Part shown: positions 7,067 through 15,006 of the stretch, piece by piece | Position numbering within the stretch: position 1 is the stretch's first letter | How the letters are laid out: every line of letters begins with the position of its first letter | DNA from: an uncultured Bacteroidota bacterium | Lineage (GTDB): Bacteria > Bacteroidota > Bacteroidia > Chitinophagales > Chitinophagaceae | Direction: 5' to 3' | DNA length: 20,254 bases | NCBI GenBank assembly: GCA_903912405.1 | Contig: CAIWHF010000083.1 | Location: forward strand, 1-20,254 | Notes under the pieces: model-generated | The model's input: only the letters and a program-made list of their open reading frames with translations | What the model was told of the DNA's origin: nothing | The model's database searches: none | Translations under genes and position numbers: made by a program

Positions 7067-9268
7067 TTATTTTTCTGAATTCGGTTGTTGCCAACATTTT
7101 TTTACAGCACGCAATTCATCATAGCTTACTGCATTATCTAAGGCTGCAATGATATCTGCTAACCCTTTATCGGGCATATTTTCTATAGCCTTTTGAATCC
7201 ATTTTATTTTTTGTTCATCAATAATTTCTTCCAATAACATTTTGCCTTCTTCTACATAGGCAACCAGGTGGTTAAAGACGGTACTGGCAGTAAGGGAACG
7301 CACAATAGCAATATCTTCGATGCTTTTCCCTTCTTTAAACAATCTAAAACTAAGCGCTTTTGTGCTTTCTTTAGCTGTTTTGCTTATGGTATTCGTACTG
7401 GATAGTAGTGGCTTTAAAGTCAATACTTCGCGCAGTAAAGGGGCAGCCTCTTTGGCTTCCATAATACCATCGGCTAATAATTTAGCTTGTTTCAAATGAT
7501 GCTCCCATAAATGATAGCGTTGTTCTATAGCTTTTAAAGAACGCACATAGGTACTTGTTTTCTTTTTTAATTGCATTTCCTCCATATGTAAGAGAAGTGC
7601 TTTATAAAAATTATTTCTAAGCTCTTTAGAAAAATAAGTAATGGCTGCATTGGTCCTTTCATTAAATAAATGATACTGATCTTGAGCAGCAAAGGGTGCC
7701 AGTTGAGCTAATTTTAATTGTAATTTATCTACTACGGGAAGGATGGATTCTACATATTGTTTTCGTTCATAAAACCATACTCTTGCCGTTGTGGGATATT
7801 CTTTAAAAACCTCTTTGTAATGCTCGCCTAAAGCAAGTAAATACGTGTGCAATTCCTTCAAACTAAAATTGCGTTTTATGACTTCTAAAACAAACTCATT
7901 CGTTTTTGTTTTTAACAAGGTTTGTAATGCCTCTAAACTCATTTGGGTATTTAAAAAGGCTGCAATGCGGGGTTCTGTTTGGATACTATAACTATGTATC
8001 GTAGAGTTTAAAATCAATCCATTCAAAGAGGTTAAGCGCGATAATGCTACGTACACTTGACCAGCAGCAAAAGAAGCACCAGCATCAATGATAGCCTTCT
8101 CAAAGGTAAGTCCCTGGCTTTTATGAATAGTAATAGCCCAAGCTAGTCGTAAGGGATATTGAGTAAACGAACCTAATATTTCTTCCTTCAAAGCGTCTTG
8201 CTGTTGCTCATACTGATAACGAATATTCTGCCAAACTTCTTTCTCTACTTTTAATTCATCTGGCGCATCATTACAAATAACATAAATAGCCTCTTCTTCT
8301 ATTCTACTTATAAAACCAATTTTACCATTGTAATATTTGCGTTGCTCTCCTTTATCATTTTTGATAAACATCACTTGCGCACCTTCCTTCAATTCCAAGA
8401 CTTCTTCTGCCGGATACGCTTTTTCGTAAAACTCTCCTTCTATTTGCGCTTTGTATTTATAACTCTTTCCACGCAAAGCTTCTAGGGCTTCTTTATTGAT
8501 GGCATCTGCTTTTTGATTATGCGTACTCAGTACGATATAGCCTTCTTCGGCAGAGGGCATATACAAAGGGTCGTATTTTTGATTGAGTTTATCTAATGTA
8601 ATTTCATCAATGGTATTATTTCGAATCGCATTTAATAAATTAATAAACGTAGGATCATTTTGTCGGTATATAGTTTGCAATTCAATGCTTACCAAGGGTA
8701 CTTCTTTAAGCGCTTTGGCTTCAAAGAAAAACGGACTAGCATAATAGGATAGTAATACAGTCTCTTCTTGTTTTTGCACTACGGGAGGCAATTGATGCAG
8801 ATCGCCAATAAATAACATTTGTAGGCCACCAAAGGGTTCGTCTGATTTACGAATATGTCGTAAGATTACATCTACTGCATCTAACATATCTGCTCGCACC
8901 ATCGATACTTCATCAATAATCAATAATTCCAACGAGCTCAAAACAGCTCGTTTTTGTGCATTGATTTTTAAGTTGGCTAAAAGCGAATGTTTATCATGCA
9001 ATTCTGTTTCGCTAACACCATAACCTCTAGTACCGCTTGGTATAAACATACCCATTGGCAACTGAAACAAAGAATGCATAGTAACCCCGCCAGCATTTAT
9101 AGCAGCTACACCCGTAGGTGCAACAATTGCTGTTTTCTTGAGGGTATTGGCTGCAATGTGTTTTAAAAAAGTGGTTTTGCCGGTGCCGGCTCTACCCGTA
9201 ACAAATACATTACAATGCGTATATAAAACAAAGGAAGAAGCTAATTCGAAATAATCGTTTTGGTGCAT
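7067..9268 (-). CDS. Pif1-like superfamily 1 helicase with C-terminal helix-turn-helix domain
   Basis: This 733-residue ATP-dependent DNA helicase resembles the Pif1/RecD2 group. Motif I is GRAGTGKTT at 25-33, followed by the Pif1-typical APTGVAAINAGGVTMHSLF at 50-68. Motif II is LLIIDEVSM at 115-123. Motif III is GDLHQLPPV at 155-163, and YRQ lies near 201. The UvrD-like C-terminal motifs LAWAITIHKSQGLTF at 375-389 and VYVALSRL at 405-412 complete the helicase. The region of about 430-630 is charged and mostly helical with no recognised catalytic motif. Around 638-680, LSFRLFKEGKSIEDIA and TASTVFNHLVAYVEEGK look like the helix-turn-helix found at the C-termini of some RecQ-type helicases (HTH_40). 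The cellular role is not known; genome maintenance is plausible given ruvB next door. Lipid-acyltransferase and ruvB genes flank it on the same strand at short spacing. Confidence 0.9.
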   Translation of the reverse strand: MHQNDYFELASSFVLYTHCNVFVTGRAGTGKTTFLKHIAANTLKKTAIVAPTGVAAINAGGVTMHSLFQLPMGMFIPSGTRGYGVSETELHDKHSLLANLKINAQKRAVLSSLELLIIDEVSMVRADMLDAVDVILRHIRKSDEPFGGLQMLFIGDLHQLPPVVQKQEETVLLSYYASPFFFEAKALKEVPLVSIELQTIYRQNDPTFINLLNAIRNNTIDEITLDKLNQKYDPLYMPSAEEGYIVLSTHNQKADAINKEALEALRGKSYKYKAQIEGEFYEKAYPAEEVLELKEGAQVMFIKNDKGEQRKYYNGKIGFISRIEEEAIYVICNDAPDELKVEKEVWQNIRYQYEQQQDALKEEILGSFTQYPLRLAWAITIHKSQGLTFEKAIIDAGASFAAGQVYVALSRLTSLNGLILNSTIHSYSIQTEPRIAAFLNTQMSLEALQTLLKTKTNEFVLEVIKRNFSLKELHTYLLALGEHYKEVFKEYPTTARVWFYERKQYVESILPVVDKLQLKLAQLAPFAAQDQYHLFNERTNAAITYFSKELRNNFYKALLLHMEEMQLKKKTSTYVRSLKAIEQRYHLWEHHLKQAKLLADGIMEAKEAAPLLREVLTLKPLLSSTNTISKTAKESTKALSFRLFKEGKSIEDIAIVRSLTASTVFNHLVAYVEEGKMLLEEIIDEQKIKWIQKAIENMPDKGLADIIAALDNAVSYDELRAVKKCWQQPNSEK

Positions 9269-9301
9269 AACTAGTTAAGTTGGATCGTAAAAAAGGTAAG
9301 G

Positions 9302-10156
9302 CTATTTGCTATGTTTCCATCTTCTATGACTCCACAACCAATTCTCGGGCTGCTCTAAAATGCTTGCCTCTGCGAATTGTACAAAATCTCGGGTTATCGT
9401 TTCCTGATCTTTAGTAGCAGCGTTATCGCAATAGCGTTGCATTTTAAACTGGTAATAGCCCCGCTTAACTTTTAAAATATGACAAAATACTACCGCAGCT
9501 TGCGCGTTTATAGCGCCTTGTGCTGGGCCTCTATAAAAGGGGGCTTCTCTATTCAAAAAAGGCTCCCATTGTGCAATCTCGGTCTTCACAGGATTTTGAT
9601 CAGACACTAATGCAAATACATATTGTTGGTCTTTTAGCAAGGCTAAACCTTCTTTTAGTTTATTCGCTGCTATTAATACACTCGATGGATTTCTTTGTCT
9701 TATTTTGTGCATAACCTTCGCAAACACAGGGGAAGTTATAGGCATATAAACACCCGAAAAAAGTTGTTGCACATTTAATTGACAAGCAATATTTGCCCAT
9801 TCCCAATTAAAATTATGTGCCATCATTACATTGCAACTAAGCCCTTCTTTATTCATATCATCTAATACTTCCCAATTGCCAACCATACGTTTGTTCATGC
9901 AAGCTTTATTCATCGTCAACAATTTGATGGTTTCGAGCCATTGATCACAAAAGTTTCGGTAAAACTTTTTAGCAATGGCTACTCGAGCTGCTTCAGAATA
10001 AGTGGGAAATGATTTAGCTAAATTATCTAAAACCACTTTTTTTCTGTAGCCTACCAAATAATATAAAATGAAATAAATGCCATCGGATAGCGCGTATAAC
10101 AAAGGAAAAGGCAATAATGCTATGGCATAAAAAAGGACTAAAACCAACAAATACAT
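9302..10156 (-). CDS. LpxL/HtrB-type lysophospholipid (lipid A) acyltransferase
   Basis: This 284-residue inner-membrane enzyme of the LABLAT family probably adds a secondary acyl chain to lipid A precursors or a related lipid. The hydrophobic N-terminus (residues 1-36) is a membrane anchor. The catalytic HX4E motif is in MMAHNFNWEW, with H114 and E119. The C-terminal signature NWLWSHRRWK is near the end. Related Bacteroidota proteins carry the same HNFNWEW-like active site. It is the first gene of a minus-strand run into the helicase (33-base gap) and ruvB, with no evident functional link. It is divergent from the FAH-family gene. The exact lipid acceptor cannot be told from sequence; an ornithine-lipid or other acyltransferase role is a less likely alternative. 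Confidence 0.88.
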   Translation of the reverse strand: MYLLVLVLFYAIALLPFPLLYALSDGIYFILYYLVGYRKKVVLDNLAKSFPTYSEAARVAIAKKFYRNFCDQWLETIKLLTMNKACMNKRMVGNWEVLDDMNKEGLSCNVMMAHNFNWEWANIACQLNVQQLFSGVYMPITSPVFAKVMHKIRQRNPSSVLIAANKLKEGLALLKDQQYVFALVSDQNPVKTEIAQWEPFLNREAPFYRGPAQGAINAQAAVVFCHILKVKRGYYQFKMQRYCDNAATKDQETITRDFVQFAEASILEQPENWLWSHRRWKHSK

Positions 10157-10188
10157 AAAATAGGGCAGTAATTTGATACGTTAATTAA

Positions 10189-10196
10189 CAAAATTA
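10189..10196 (-). promoter_or_regulatory. Candidate -7 element for the LpxL-type gene
   Basis: On the minus strand this reads TAATTTTG, matching TAnnTTTG, 33 bases ahead of the ATG at 10156. The -33 position has TTTCG rather than TTTG. The position within a 123-base divergent gap supports it. Confidence 0.38.
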
Positions 10197-10243
10197 ATTT
10201 AGAATATTTTAAGCAGATACACGAAATATCAGAAACTCCCTTT

Positions 10244-10251
10244 TAACTTTG
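10244..10251 (+). promoter_or_regulatory. Candidate -7 element for the FAH-family/HADH operon
   Basis: TAACTTTG fully matches TAnnTTTG and lies 28 bases before the ATG at 10280, a typical spacing for Bacteroidota genes. No good -33 TTTG is present. With the minus-strand box at 10189-10196 it makes a plausible divergent promoter pair. Confidence 0.45.
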
Positions 10252-10279
10252 TGTATTCAAAAGTACTAAACAAAGCAAT

Positions 10280-11281
10280 ATGAAACTAATTACCTATTCT
10301 AAAAACGCAAAACAGCAAGTTGCCTTTTATGTAAATGAAATGCTGTTTGATGTCAATATGATTAATACTACCCTTCCTACTACACTAAAAGAACTTTTAG
10401 AGGATTGGAGTCAATATCAACCTATAGCACAAAATGCTTACGAACAATTAGTAGCTAGTGCCGAAGGATTTACAGGCATAGCCTACCAAGATGCTTGCAT
10501 TATGGCCCCTATTCCTAATCCTACTTCGTGCCGAGATGGTTATGCTTTCCGCCAACATGTAGCTGCCGCAAGAAGAAATAGAAAGGTAGATATGATTGCA
10601 GAATTTGATGCTTATCCTATTTTCTATTTTACCAATCATAATGCCATACAAGGACCTGGTGCCATAGAATGCATGCCCGATCATTTTCAAAAATTAGATT
10701 TTGAATTAGAAATCGCTGCTGTTATTGGTAAAAAAGGAAGAAACTTTACTGCTGCTGAAGCCGATCAATACATAGCCGGCTATACTATTATGAACGATAT
10801 GAGTGCTCGTACTTTACAAATGGAAGAAATGTTGCTCAATCTAGGTCCTGCTAAAGGAAAAGATTTTAGTACCGTTATCGGTCCAATGTTTGTAACACCC
10901 GATGAATTAGCAGCATACCGCGTTTCGGCAAAAGAAAATCATACTGGCGCTGCCTATAATCTTACTATGAAATGCTGGGTAAACGGCGTTTTGGTGAGCG
11001 AGGGTAATGTGGCAGACATGGATTGGACCTTTGCAGAAATCGTTGAACGTTGTGCATACGGTGTAGATGTTTTACCCGGAGATGTTATTGGAAGCGGTAC
11101 GGTAGGGACGGGTTGCTTTTTAGAATTAAATGGTACCGGATTATTAAACGATCCAAACTATAAAGTGCAATGGTTGCAAGATGGAGATGTAGTAGAAATG
11201 GACATTACTGGGTTAGGAAAATTATCAAATACTATAAAAGCAGTAGCTAGCGATTTTAGTATTTTAAAACTTAAAAAATAA
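10280..11281 (+). CDS. Fumarylacetoacetate hydrolase family protein
   Basis: This 333-residue protein belongs to the FAH fold, whose members hydrolyse, hydrate or decarboxylate beta-diketo acids with a divalent metal. The metal ligands are visible: DFELEIAAVIG gives E142 and E144, and MNDMSAR gives D173. The conserved GPAKGKDFSTVIGP follows near 190-202, and GSGTVGTGCFLE lies at about 270-281 in the C-terminal core. The N-terminal part (1-80) resembles the small leading domain of longer FAH proteins. It is followed after only 4 bases by a 3-hydroxyacyl-CoA dehydrogenase, so the two are very likely co-transcribed and may act in one degradative route, perhaps of aromatic compounds or amino acids. 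The true substrate is unknown. I would not call it fumarylacetoacetase, because neither maleylacetoacetate isomerase nor homogentisate dioxygenase is in the window. Confidence 0.9.
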   Translation: MKLITYSKNAKQQVAFYVNEMLFDVNMINTTLPTTLKELLEDWSQYQPIAQNAYEQLVASAEGFTGIAYQDACIMAPIPNPTSCRDGYAFRQHVAAARRNRKVDMIAEFDAYPIFYFTNHNAIQGPGAIECMPDHFQKLDFELEIAAVIGKKGRNFTAAEADQYIAGYTIMNDMSARTLQMEEMLLNLGPAKGKDFSTVIGPMFVTPDELAAYRVSAKENHTGAAYNLTMKCWVNGVLVSEGNVADMDWTFAEIVERCAYGVDVLPGDVIGSGTVGTGCFLELNGTGLLNDPNYKVQWLQDGDVVEMDITGLGKLSNTIKAVASDFSILKLKK

Positions 11282-11285
11282 ATAT

Positions 11286-12407
11286 ATGGTTGTTGGCGTA
11301 ATTGGTTCAGGAGCAATGGGAGCAGGCATAGCGCAAGTAGCAGCTATGGCCGGACATACCGTTTGGATTTATGATACACAACAAGCTGCCTTAGAGAATG
11401 CAAGTGCCGCTTTAAAATCGAATCTGACAAAACTAGAAGAAAAAGGAAAAATTAAAGATGCAGCAAGCGTATTTGCTGCTATGCATTTTGTAAGCAGCCT
11501 TAGCGCTCTTGCTCCCTGTAAATTAATTATTGAAGCAATCGTAGAAAATCTACATATTAAAAAAACCGTTTTTAGTGAATTAGAAACCATCGTTGCCGAC
11601 GATTGTCTGTTGGCAAGCAATACCTCTTCTTTGTCCATTACCTCCATTGCAGCAGCATGTAAATTGCCGCAACGTGTTTTAGGCCTTCACTTTTTCAATC
11701 CAGCGCCTTTGATGGCTTTGGTTGAAATTATACCTGCTATTCAAACAGATGCCTCTATAATAACAACAATGAAAGAACTCATGACGGCATGGGGAAAAAC
11801 ACCTGTTATCGCAAAAGACACCCCTGGTTTTATTGTCAATCGAGTAGCACGCCCTTATTATGGAGAAGCAATAAGAATATATGAAGAAGGCATAGCCGAT
11901 ATGGCTACAATCGATTGGGCACTTACACAAATAGGTGGATTTAAAATGGGCCCCTTTGCATTGATGGATTATATAGGACATGACGTGAATTATGTAGTAA
12001 CAGCAACTGTTTTTGAATCTTTTTATTACGACCCTCGCTATAAACCTTCCTTCTCTCAAAAACGCTTATTAGAAGCCGGTTGGTTGGGCAGAAAAACGGG
12101 AAGAGGATTTTATAATTACGCCCAAGGGGAAACCACACCTGCGGCAAATGAAGATGCAGTACTTGGCAAACAAATAGTAGAACGCGTTTTGGCTATGCTG
12201 ATCAATGAAGCCCTAGAGGCCTTACATTTAAATATTGCTAGCGCGGCAGATTTAGAAACCGCTATGACTAAAGGCGTCAATTACCCAAAAGGCTTATTGG
12301 CTTGGTGTGAAGAATGGGGTAAAGAAAAGGCGCTTGCAGTGCTCGACAATTTATACAACAACTATCACGAAGATCGATATAGAGCTTGCGTACTGCTCAG
12401 AAAATAA
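11286..12407 (+). CDS. 3-hydroxyacyl-CoA dehydrogenase (PaaH/HBD type)
   Basis: This enzyme oxidises 3-hydroxyacyl-CoA to 3-oxoacyl-CoA with NAD in beta-oxidation-like pathways. The 373 residues begin with a Rossmann fold, GSGAMGAGIAQ at 7-17, with D30 at the end of strand 2 indicating NAD preference. The catalytic dyad is H135 in GLHFFNPAPLMALVE and E147. SNTSSLSIT at 111-119 and GKTPVIAKDTPGFIVNRV at 170-187 are further family motifs. A first C-terminal helical domain covers about 183-278 and ends in GWLGRKTGRGFYNY. A second half-domain at about 295-372 contains MTKGVNYPKGLLAW. This longer form resembles the phenylacetate-pathway PaaH more than the 280-residue butyryl form. It lies 4 bases downstream of the FAH-family gene. 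Its stop is two bases from the stop of the convergent ArsC-like gene. Confidence 0.94.
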   Translation: MVVGVIGSGAMGAGIAQVAAMAGHTVWIYDTQQAALENASAALKSNLTKLEEKGKIKDAASVFAAMHFVSSLSALAPCKLIIEAIVENLHIKKTVFSELETIVADDCLLASNTSSLSITSIAAACKLPQRVLGLHFFNPAPLMALVEIIPAIQTDASIITTMKELMTAWGKTPVIAKDTPGFIVNRVARPYYGEAIRIYEEGIADMATIDWALTQIGGFKMGPFALMDYIGHDVNYVVTATVFESFYYDPRYKPSFSQKRLLEAGWLGRKTGRGFYNYAQGETTPAANEDAVLGKQIVERVLAMLINEALEALHLNIASAADLETAMTKGVNYPKGLLAWCEEWGKEKALAVLDNLYNNYHEDRYRACVLLRK

Positions 12408-12409
12408 GC

Positions 12410-12754
12410 TTATAAAATCGATAAAGCCTCTGCACTTCTAGCTATCCAGGCTTTTGTAGCCAGTTCAATAATAGGGCGCTCTAATAAAATGGGATATTGC
12501 ACAATAGCCTTAACCCAATCTTGCTCCTTATATGATTTAGTATCACCTAAGGTTTTAAAACAAGGCTCTTTGGTTCTAATTATAGCAGCAGCTGTTTGCT
12601 GTAATTTTTTTAGTAATGCGACGAGTTCTTGCTGAGTTAGGGGTTGCTCTAAATAATAGCGGATAGCTACTTGGTAGCCCTTTTCTTGAAGGGCCTGCAA
12701 GGCGGCTCTGCTCTTGCCACAGCGATTATTATGATATAGGGTAGCTGTTTCCAT
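12410..12754 (-). CDS. ArsC/Spx-family thioredoxin-fold reductase
   Basis: This 114-residue small cytosolic protein is of the ArsC family (glutaredoxin-linked arsenate reductase, YfgD/ArsC type). LYHNNRCGKSRAAL places the catalytic cysteine at residue 12 with a following CGKS. R60 (IIRTKEP), R93 (ERPIIE) and R106 fall almost exactly where E. coli ArsC has its three anion-binding arginines (60, 94, 107). That favours a true ArsC-like active site over the Spx RNA-polymerase-binding type. No arsenite efflux gene or ArsR is nearby, so arsenate may not be the physiological substrate. The ATG overlaps the stop of the methylmalonyl-CoA epimerase gene by one base, so the pair is translationally coupled. 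Confidence 0.87.
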   Translation of the reverse strand: METATLYHNNRCGKSRAALQALQEKGYQVAIRYYLEQPLTQQELVALLKKLQQTAAAIIRTKEPCFKTLGDTKSYKEQDWVKAIVQYPILLERPIIELATKAWIARSAEALSIL

Positions 12755-13152
12755 TATTTAATTTCTTGACATAGTTCCACTAATACCCCATGTGCCGATT
12801 TGGGATGTAAAAAACAAACTAGTTTATTATCAGCACCTTTTTTGGGTACTTCATTTAAAATTTGATAGCCCAATGCAGAAAGGCGTTTCATTTCAGCTAT
12901 AATATCTTCTACCTCAAAAGCGATATGATGAATACCTTCTCCCTTTTTAAGAATAAATTTAGCAATGGGGCTTTCTTCATGCATGGCTTCTAATAATTCT
13001 ATTTTAGAATCAGCTAGCTGAAAGAAAGCAGTTTCCACCCCTTCTGAAGCTACTTGTTCTTTCTTATAACAAGGCGTTTGTAGGAGTTGCTCATACGTTT
13101 TTATAGCCAGCTCCATATCTGCAACAGCAATACCTATATGCTCTATTTTCAT
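12754..13152 (-). CDS. mce: Methylmalonyl-CoA epimerase
   Basis: This enzyme interconverts the 2R and 2S forms of methylmalonyl-CoA between propionyl-CoA or succinyl-CoA and methylmalonyl-CoA mutase. The 132 residues form two vicinal-oxygen-chelate units. Probable metal ligands fall at family positions: H5 in IEHIGIAV, Q45 in AFFQLADSK, H75 or H76 in GIHHIAFEVED, and E126 in HGVLVELCQE. The length is typical of bacterial epimerases. Related glyoxalase-fold proteins exist, but GIHHIAFEV and HPKSAHGVLVEL are characteristic of the epimerase. Mutase genes are not in this window. Three direct repeats lie just upstream (separate entry), and the gene is divergent from the Fe-S assembly operon. Confidence 0.94.
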   Translation of the reverse strand: MKIEHIGIAVADMELAIKTYEQLLQTPCYKKEQVASEGVETAFFQLADSKIELLEAMHEESPIAKFILKKGEGIHHIAFEVEDIIAEMKRLSALGYQILNEVPKKGADNKLVCFLHPKSAHGVLVELCQEIK

Positions 13153-13169
13153 AATCCGCTATTTATTCC

Positions 13170-13217
13170 TGCAAAATACATTGTTTTGGTGCAAAATAAG
13201 CCCCGATCTGCAAAATA
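13170..13217. repeat. Three direct repeats TGCAAAATA upstream of mce
   Basis: TGCAAAATA occurs at 13170-13178, 13190-13198 and 13209-13217, start-to-start spacing 20 and 19 bases, within the 182-base divergent gap. On the minus strand each reads TATTTTGCA. The two copies farthest from mce extend to the same GCTTATTTTGCA. The spacing is near two helical turns and also near the distance between Bacteroidota -33 and -7 boxes, so they may be operator half-sites or stacked promoter elements for mce. The repeats are seen directly; the function is unknown. Confidence 0.6.
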
Positions 13218-13271
13218 AGCTTAATCAATTTTACCAATAGCGTTATAAAGAAAGTGTAAGCGCTTAAATTC

Positions 13272-13300
13272 TTTATTACATAGGTTTTGATGTACTTTTG
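13272..13300 (+). promoter_or_regulatory. Candidate promoter of the isc operon
   Basis: TACTTTTG at 13293-13300 fully matches the -7 consensus TAnnTTTG, with a partial -33 element TTTA at 13272-13275 (17-base spacer). It ends 34 bases before the iscS ATG at 13335. No IscR-type operator could be recognised by eye. Confidence 0.48.
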
Positions 13301-13334
13301 TAGTAGTTAAATCGGATTAGAACGAACTTATATT

Positions 13335-14555
13335 ATGGAATTAAAACTGCCTATTTATTTAGATAATAATGCTACCACACCAATGGATCCGCGTGTGTTA
13401 GAAACCATGCTTCCTTATTTTACCGATAATTTTGGTAACGCGGCAAGTCGTAATCACCCATTTGGATGGGCTGCAGAAGAAGCGGTAGACTATGCTCGTG
13501 AGCAAGTTGCCAATTTAATTGGAGCAGATCCTAAAGAAATTATTTTTACTTCAGGTGCTACGGAAGCCGACAACTTAGGTATCAAAGGTATTTTTGAAAT
13601 GTATGCCAGCAAAGGAAATCATATTATTACTTGCACTACCGAGCATAAAGCAGTTTTAGATACCTGTAAACATCTTGAAAAATTAGGTGCGCAAGTTACC
13701 TATTTAGAGGTATTACCGGATGGCATGATCGATTTGGCTGCTTTAGAAAACGCTATTACCGACAAGACTATTTTAATTGCCATCATGTATGGTAATAATG
13801 AAATTGGTGTAGTACAACCCGTAAAAGAAATCAGTGCTATAGCACGCAAACATAATGTACTATTTTTCACAGACGGCACGCAAGCTGTTGGTAAAATACC
13901 TGTTGATGTTATTGCTGACGGTATTGACTTAATGGCTTTTACCGCTCATAAAATGTATGGCCCTAAAGGTATTGGTGCGTTATATGTGAGAAGAAAAAAC
14001 CCACGTGTAAAAGTAACCGCTCAAATGGATGGCGGTGGCCATGAGCGTAGCATGCGTAGCGGTACACTAAACGTACCTGGTATTGTTGGTTTTGGTAAAG
14101 CAGCAGAAATATGTAAAAACGAAATGGCTGCAGAAAGTGCACGACTTCGTATCCTTAGAGATAAATTAGAAAATGGCCTTTTACAATTAGAAGAGTCGTA
14201 TTTAAATGGACACAAAGAAAATCGTTTGCCACACACCACCAATATTTCTTTTAAATATGTAGAAGGTGAAGGTTTGCTAATGGGCTTTAATAAAAATATT
14301 GCCTTATCAAGCGGCTCAGCATGTACCTCTGCATCATTAGAACCTTCTTATGTTTTAAAAGCATTGGGGTTAGGTGATGACTTAGCACACAGCTCCTTAC
14401 GATTTGGTTTGGGTAGATTTACTACTGAAGAGCAAATTGATTATACAATAAAAGCTATTTCAGATACGGTAAATAAATTAAGAGAGATGTCGCCATTATG
14501 GGAAATGTTTAAAGAAGGCATTGACCTTAATAGCATTGAATGGGCGCATCATTAA
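13335..14555 (+). CDS. iscS: Cysteine desulfurase IscS
   Basis: This PLP enzyme takes sulfur from L-cysteine and passes it as persulfide to the scaffold IscU and other acceptors. The 406 residues match IscS closely. YLDNNATTPMDPRV is at the N-terminus. H104 (CTTEHKAVLDT) stacks on the cofactor, D180 and Q183 (FTDGTQAVGK) bind the pyridine ring, and K206 (TAHKMYGPKG) forms the Schiff base. The mobile-loop catalytic cysteine is C330 in SSGSACTSAS, equivalent to E. coli C328. The C-terminal tail SPLWEMFKEGIDL is the IscU-docking type. It is the first gene of a plus-strand operon with iscU, an A-type carrier and nfu. No iscR precedes it. Confidence 0.98.
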   Translation: MELKLPIYLDNNATTPMDPRVLETMLPYFTDNFGNAASRNHPFGWAAEEAVDYAREQVANLIGADPKEIIFTSGATEADNLGIKGIFEMYASKGNHIITCTTEHKAVLDTCKHLEKLGAQVTYLEVLPDGMIDLAALENAITDKTILIAIMYGNNEIGVVQPVKEISAIARKHNVLFFTDGTQAVGKIPVDVIADGIDLMAFTAHKMYGPKGIGALYVRRKNPRVKVTAQMDGGGHERSMRSGTLNVPGIVGFGKAAEICKNEMAAESARLRILRDKLENGLLQLEESYLNGHKENRLPHTTNISFKYVEGEGLLMGFNKNIALSSGSACTSASLEPSYVLKALGLGDDLAHSSLRFGLGRFTTEEQIDYTIKAISDTVNKLREMSPLWEMFKEGIDLNSIEWAHH

Positions 14556-14578
14556 ACAAAAAATAAAAACAAAAAATT

Positions 14579-14986
14579 ATGGCATACTCAGAAAAAGTAA
14601 TCGATCATTACAGCAACCCTAAAAATGTTGGCACACTTGATAAAAGCAAAAACAACGTAGGTACTGGCCTAGTTGGTGCACCAGAATGTGGAGATGTTAT
14701 GCGCCTTCAAATAGAAGTAAACGAAGAAGGTGTTATTAGCGATGCAAAATTTAAAACATTTGGATGTGGCTCCGCAATTGCTTCTTCTTCTTTGGCTACC
14801 GAATGGTTGAAAGGAAAATCAATTGATGAGGCTATCGCTATCGACAATATGGATATTGTGGAAGAATTGAACTTGCCTCCTGTTAAAATTCACTGTTCGG
14901 TTTTAGCAGAAGATGCTATCAAAGCTGCTATTAATGATTATAGAATAAAAAACGGTTTACCCGCTTTAGAAGAAGCTAAACATTAA
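14579..14986 (+). CDS. iscU: Fe-S cluster scaffold protein IscU
   Basis: IscU is the scaffold on which [2Fe-2S] clusters are built with sulfur from IscS. The 135-residue protein has the three ligand cysteines: C37 with D39 (APECGDV), C63 (FKTFGCGSAIASSS) and C106 (KIHCSVLAEDAI). It also carries the LPPVK motif at 99-103, which is recognised by the HscA chaperone in isc systems. The conserved start AYSEKVIDHYSNPKNVG is intact. The gap after iscS is 23 bases. The intact LPPVK motif implies an HscA/HscB pair somewhere in the genome although none lies in this operon; that is inference. Confidence 0.98.
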   Translation: MAYSEKVIDHYSNPKNVGTLDKSKNNVGTGLVGAPECGDVMRLQIEVNEEGVISDAKFKTFGCGSAIASSSLATEWLKGKSIDEAIAIDNMDIVEELNLPPVKIHCSVLAEDAIKAAINDYRIKNGLPALEEAKH

Positions 14987-15006
14987 AAGCCAAGCAATTA
15001 TTAAGC

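Noticed and set aside
11369..12147. Minus-strand open frames inside the HADH gene (11369-11647, 11679-12059, 11941-12147)
   Set aside because: They are antisense shadows of a well-conserved dehydrogenase with no features of their own.
12404..12415. AAGCTT-centred palindrome between HADH and the ArsC-like gene as a bidirectional terminator
   Set aside because: The stem is only a few bases long, AT-rich and has no T-run of note.
12410..12754. ArsC-like gene as evidence for an arsenic resistance island
   Set aside because: No ArsR, efflux pump or mobile-element sequence is nearby, and it is translationally coupled to a metabolic gene.
13170..13217. TGCAAAATA repeats as a mini CRISPR array
   Set aside because: Repeats of 9 bases with spacers of about 10-11 bases are far too short, and there are no cas genes.
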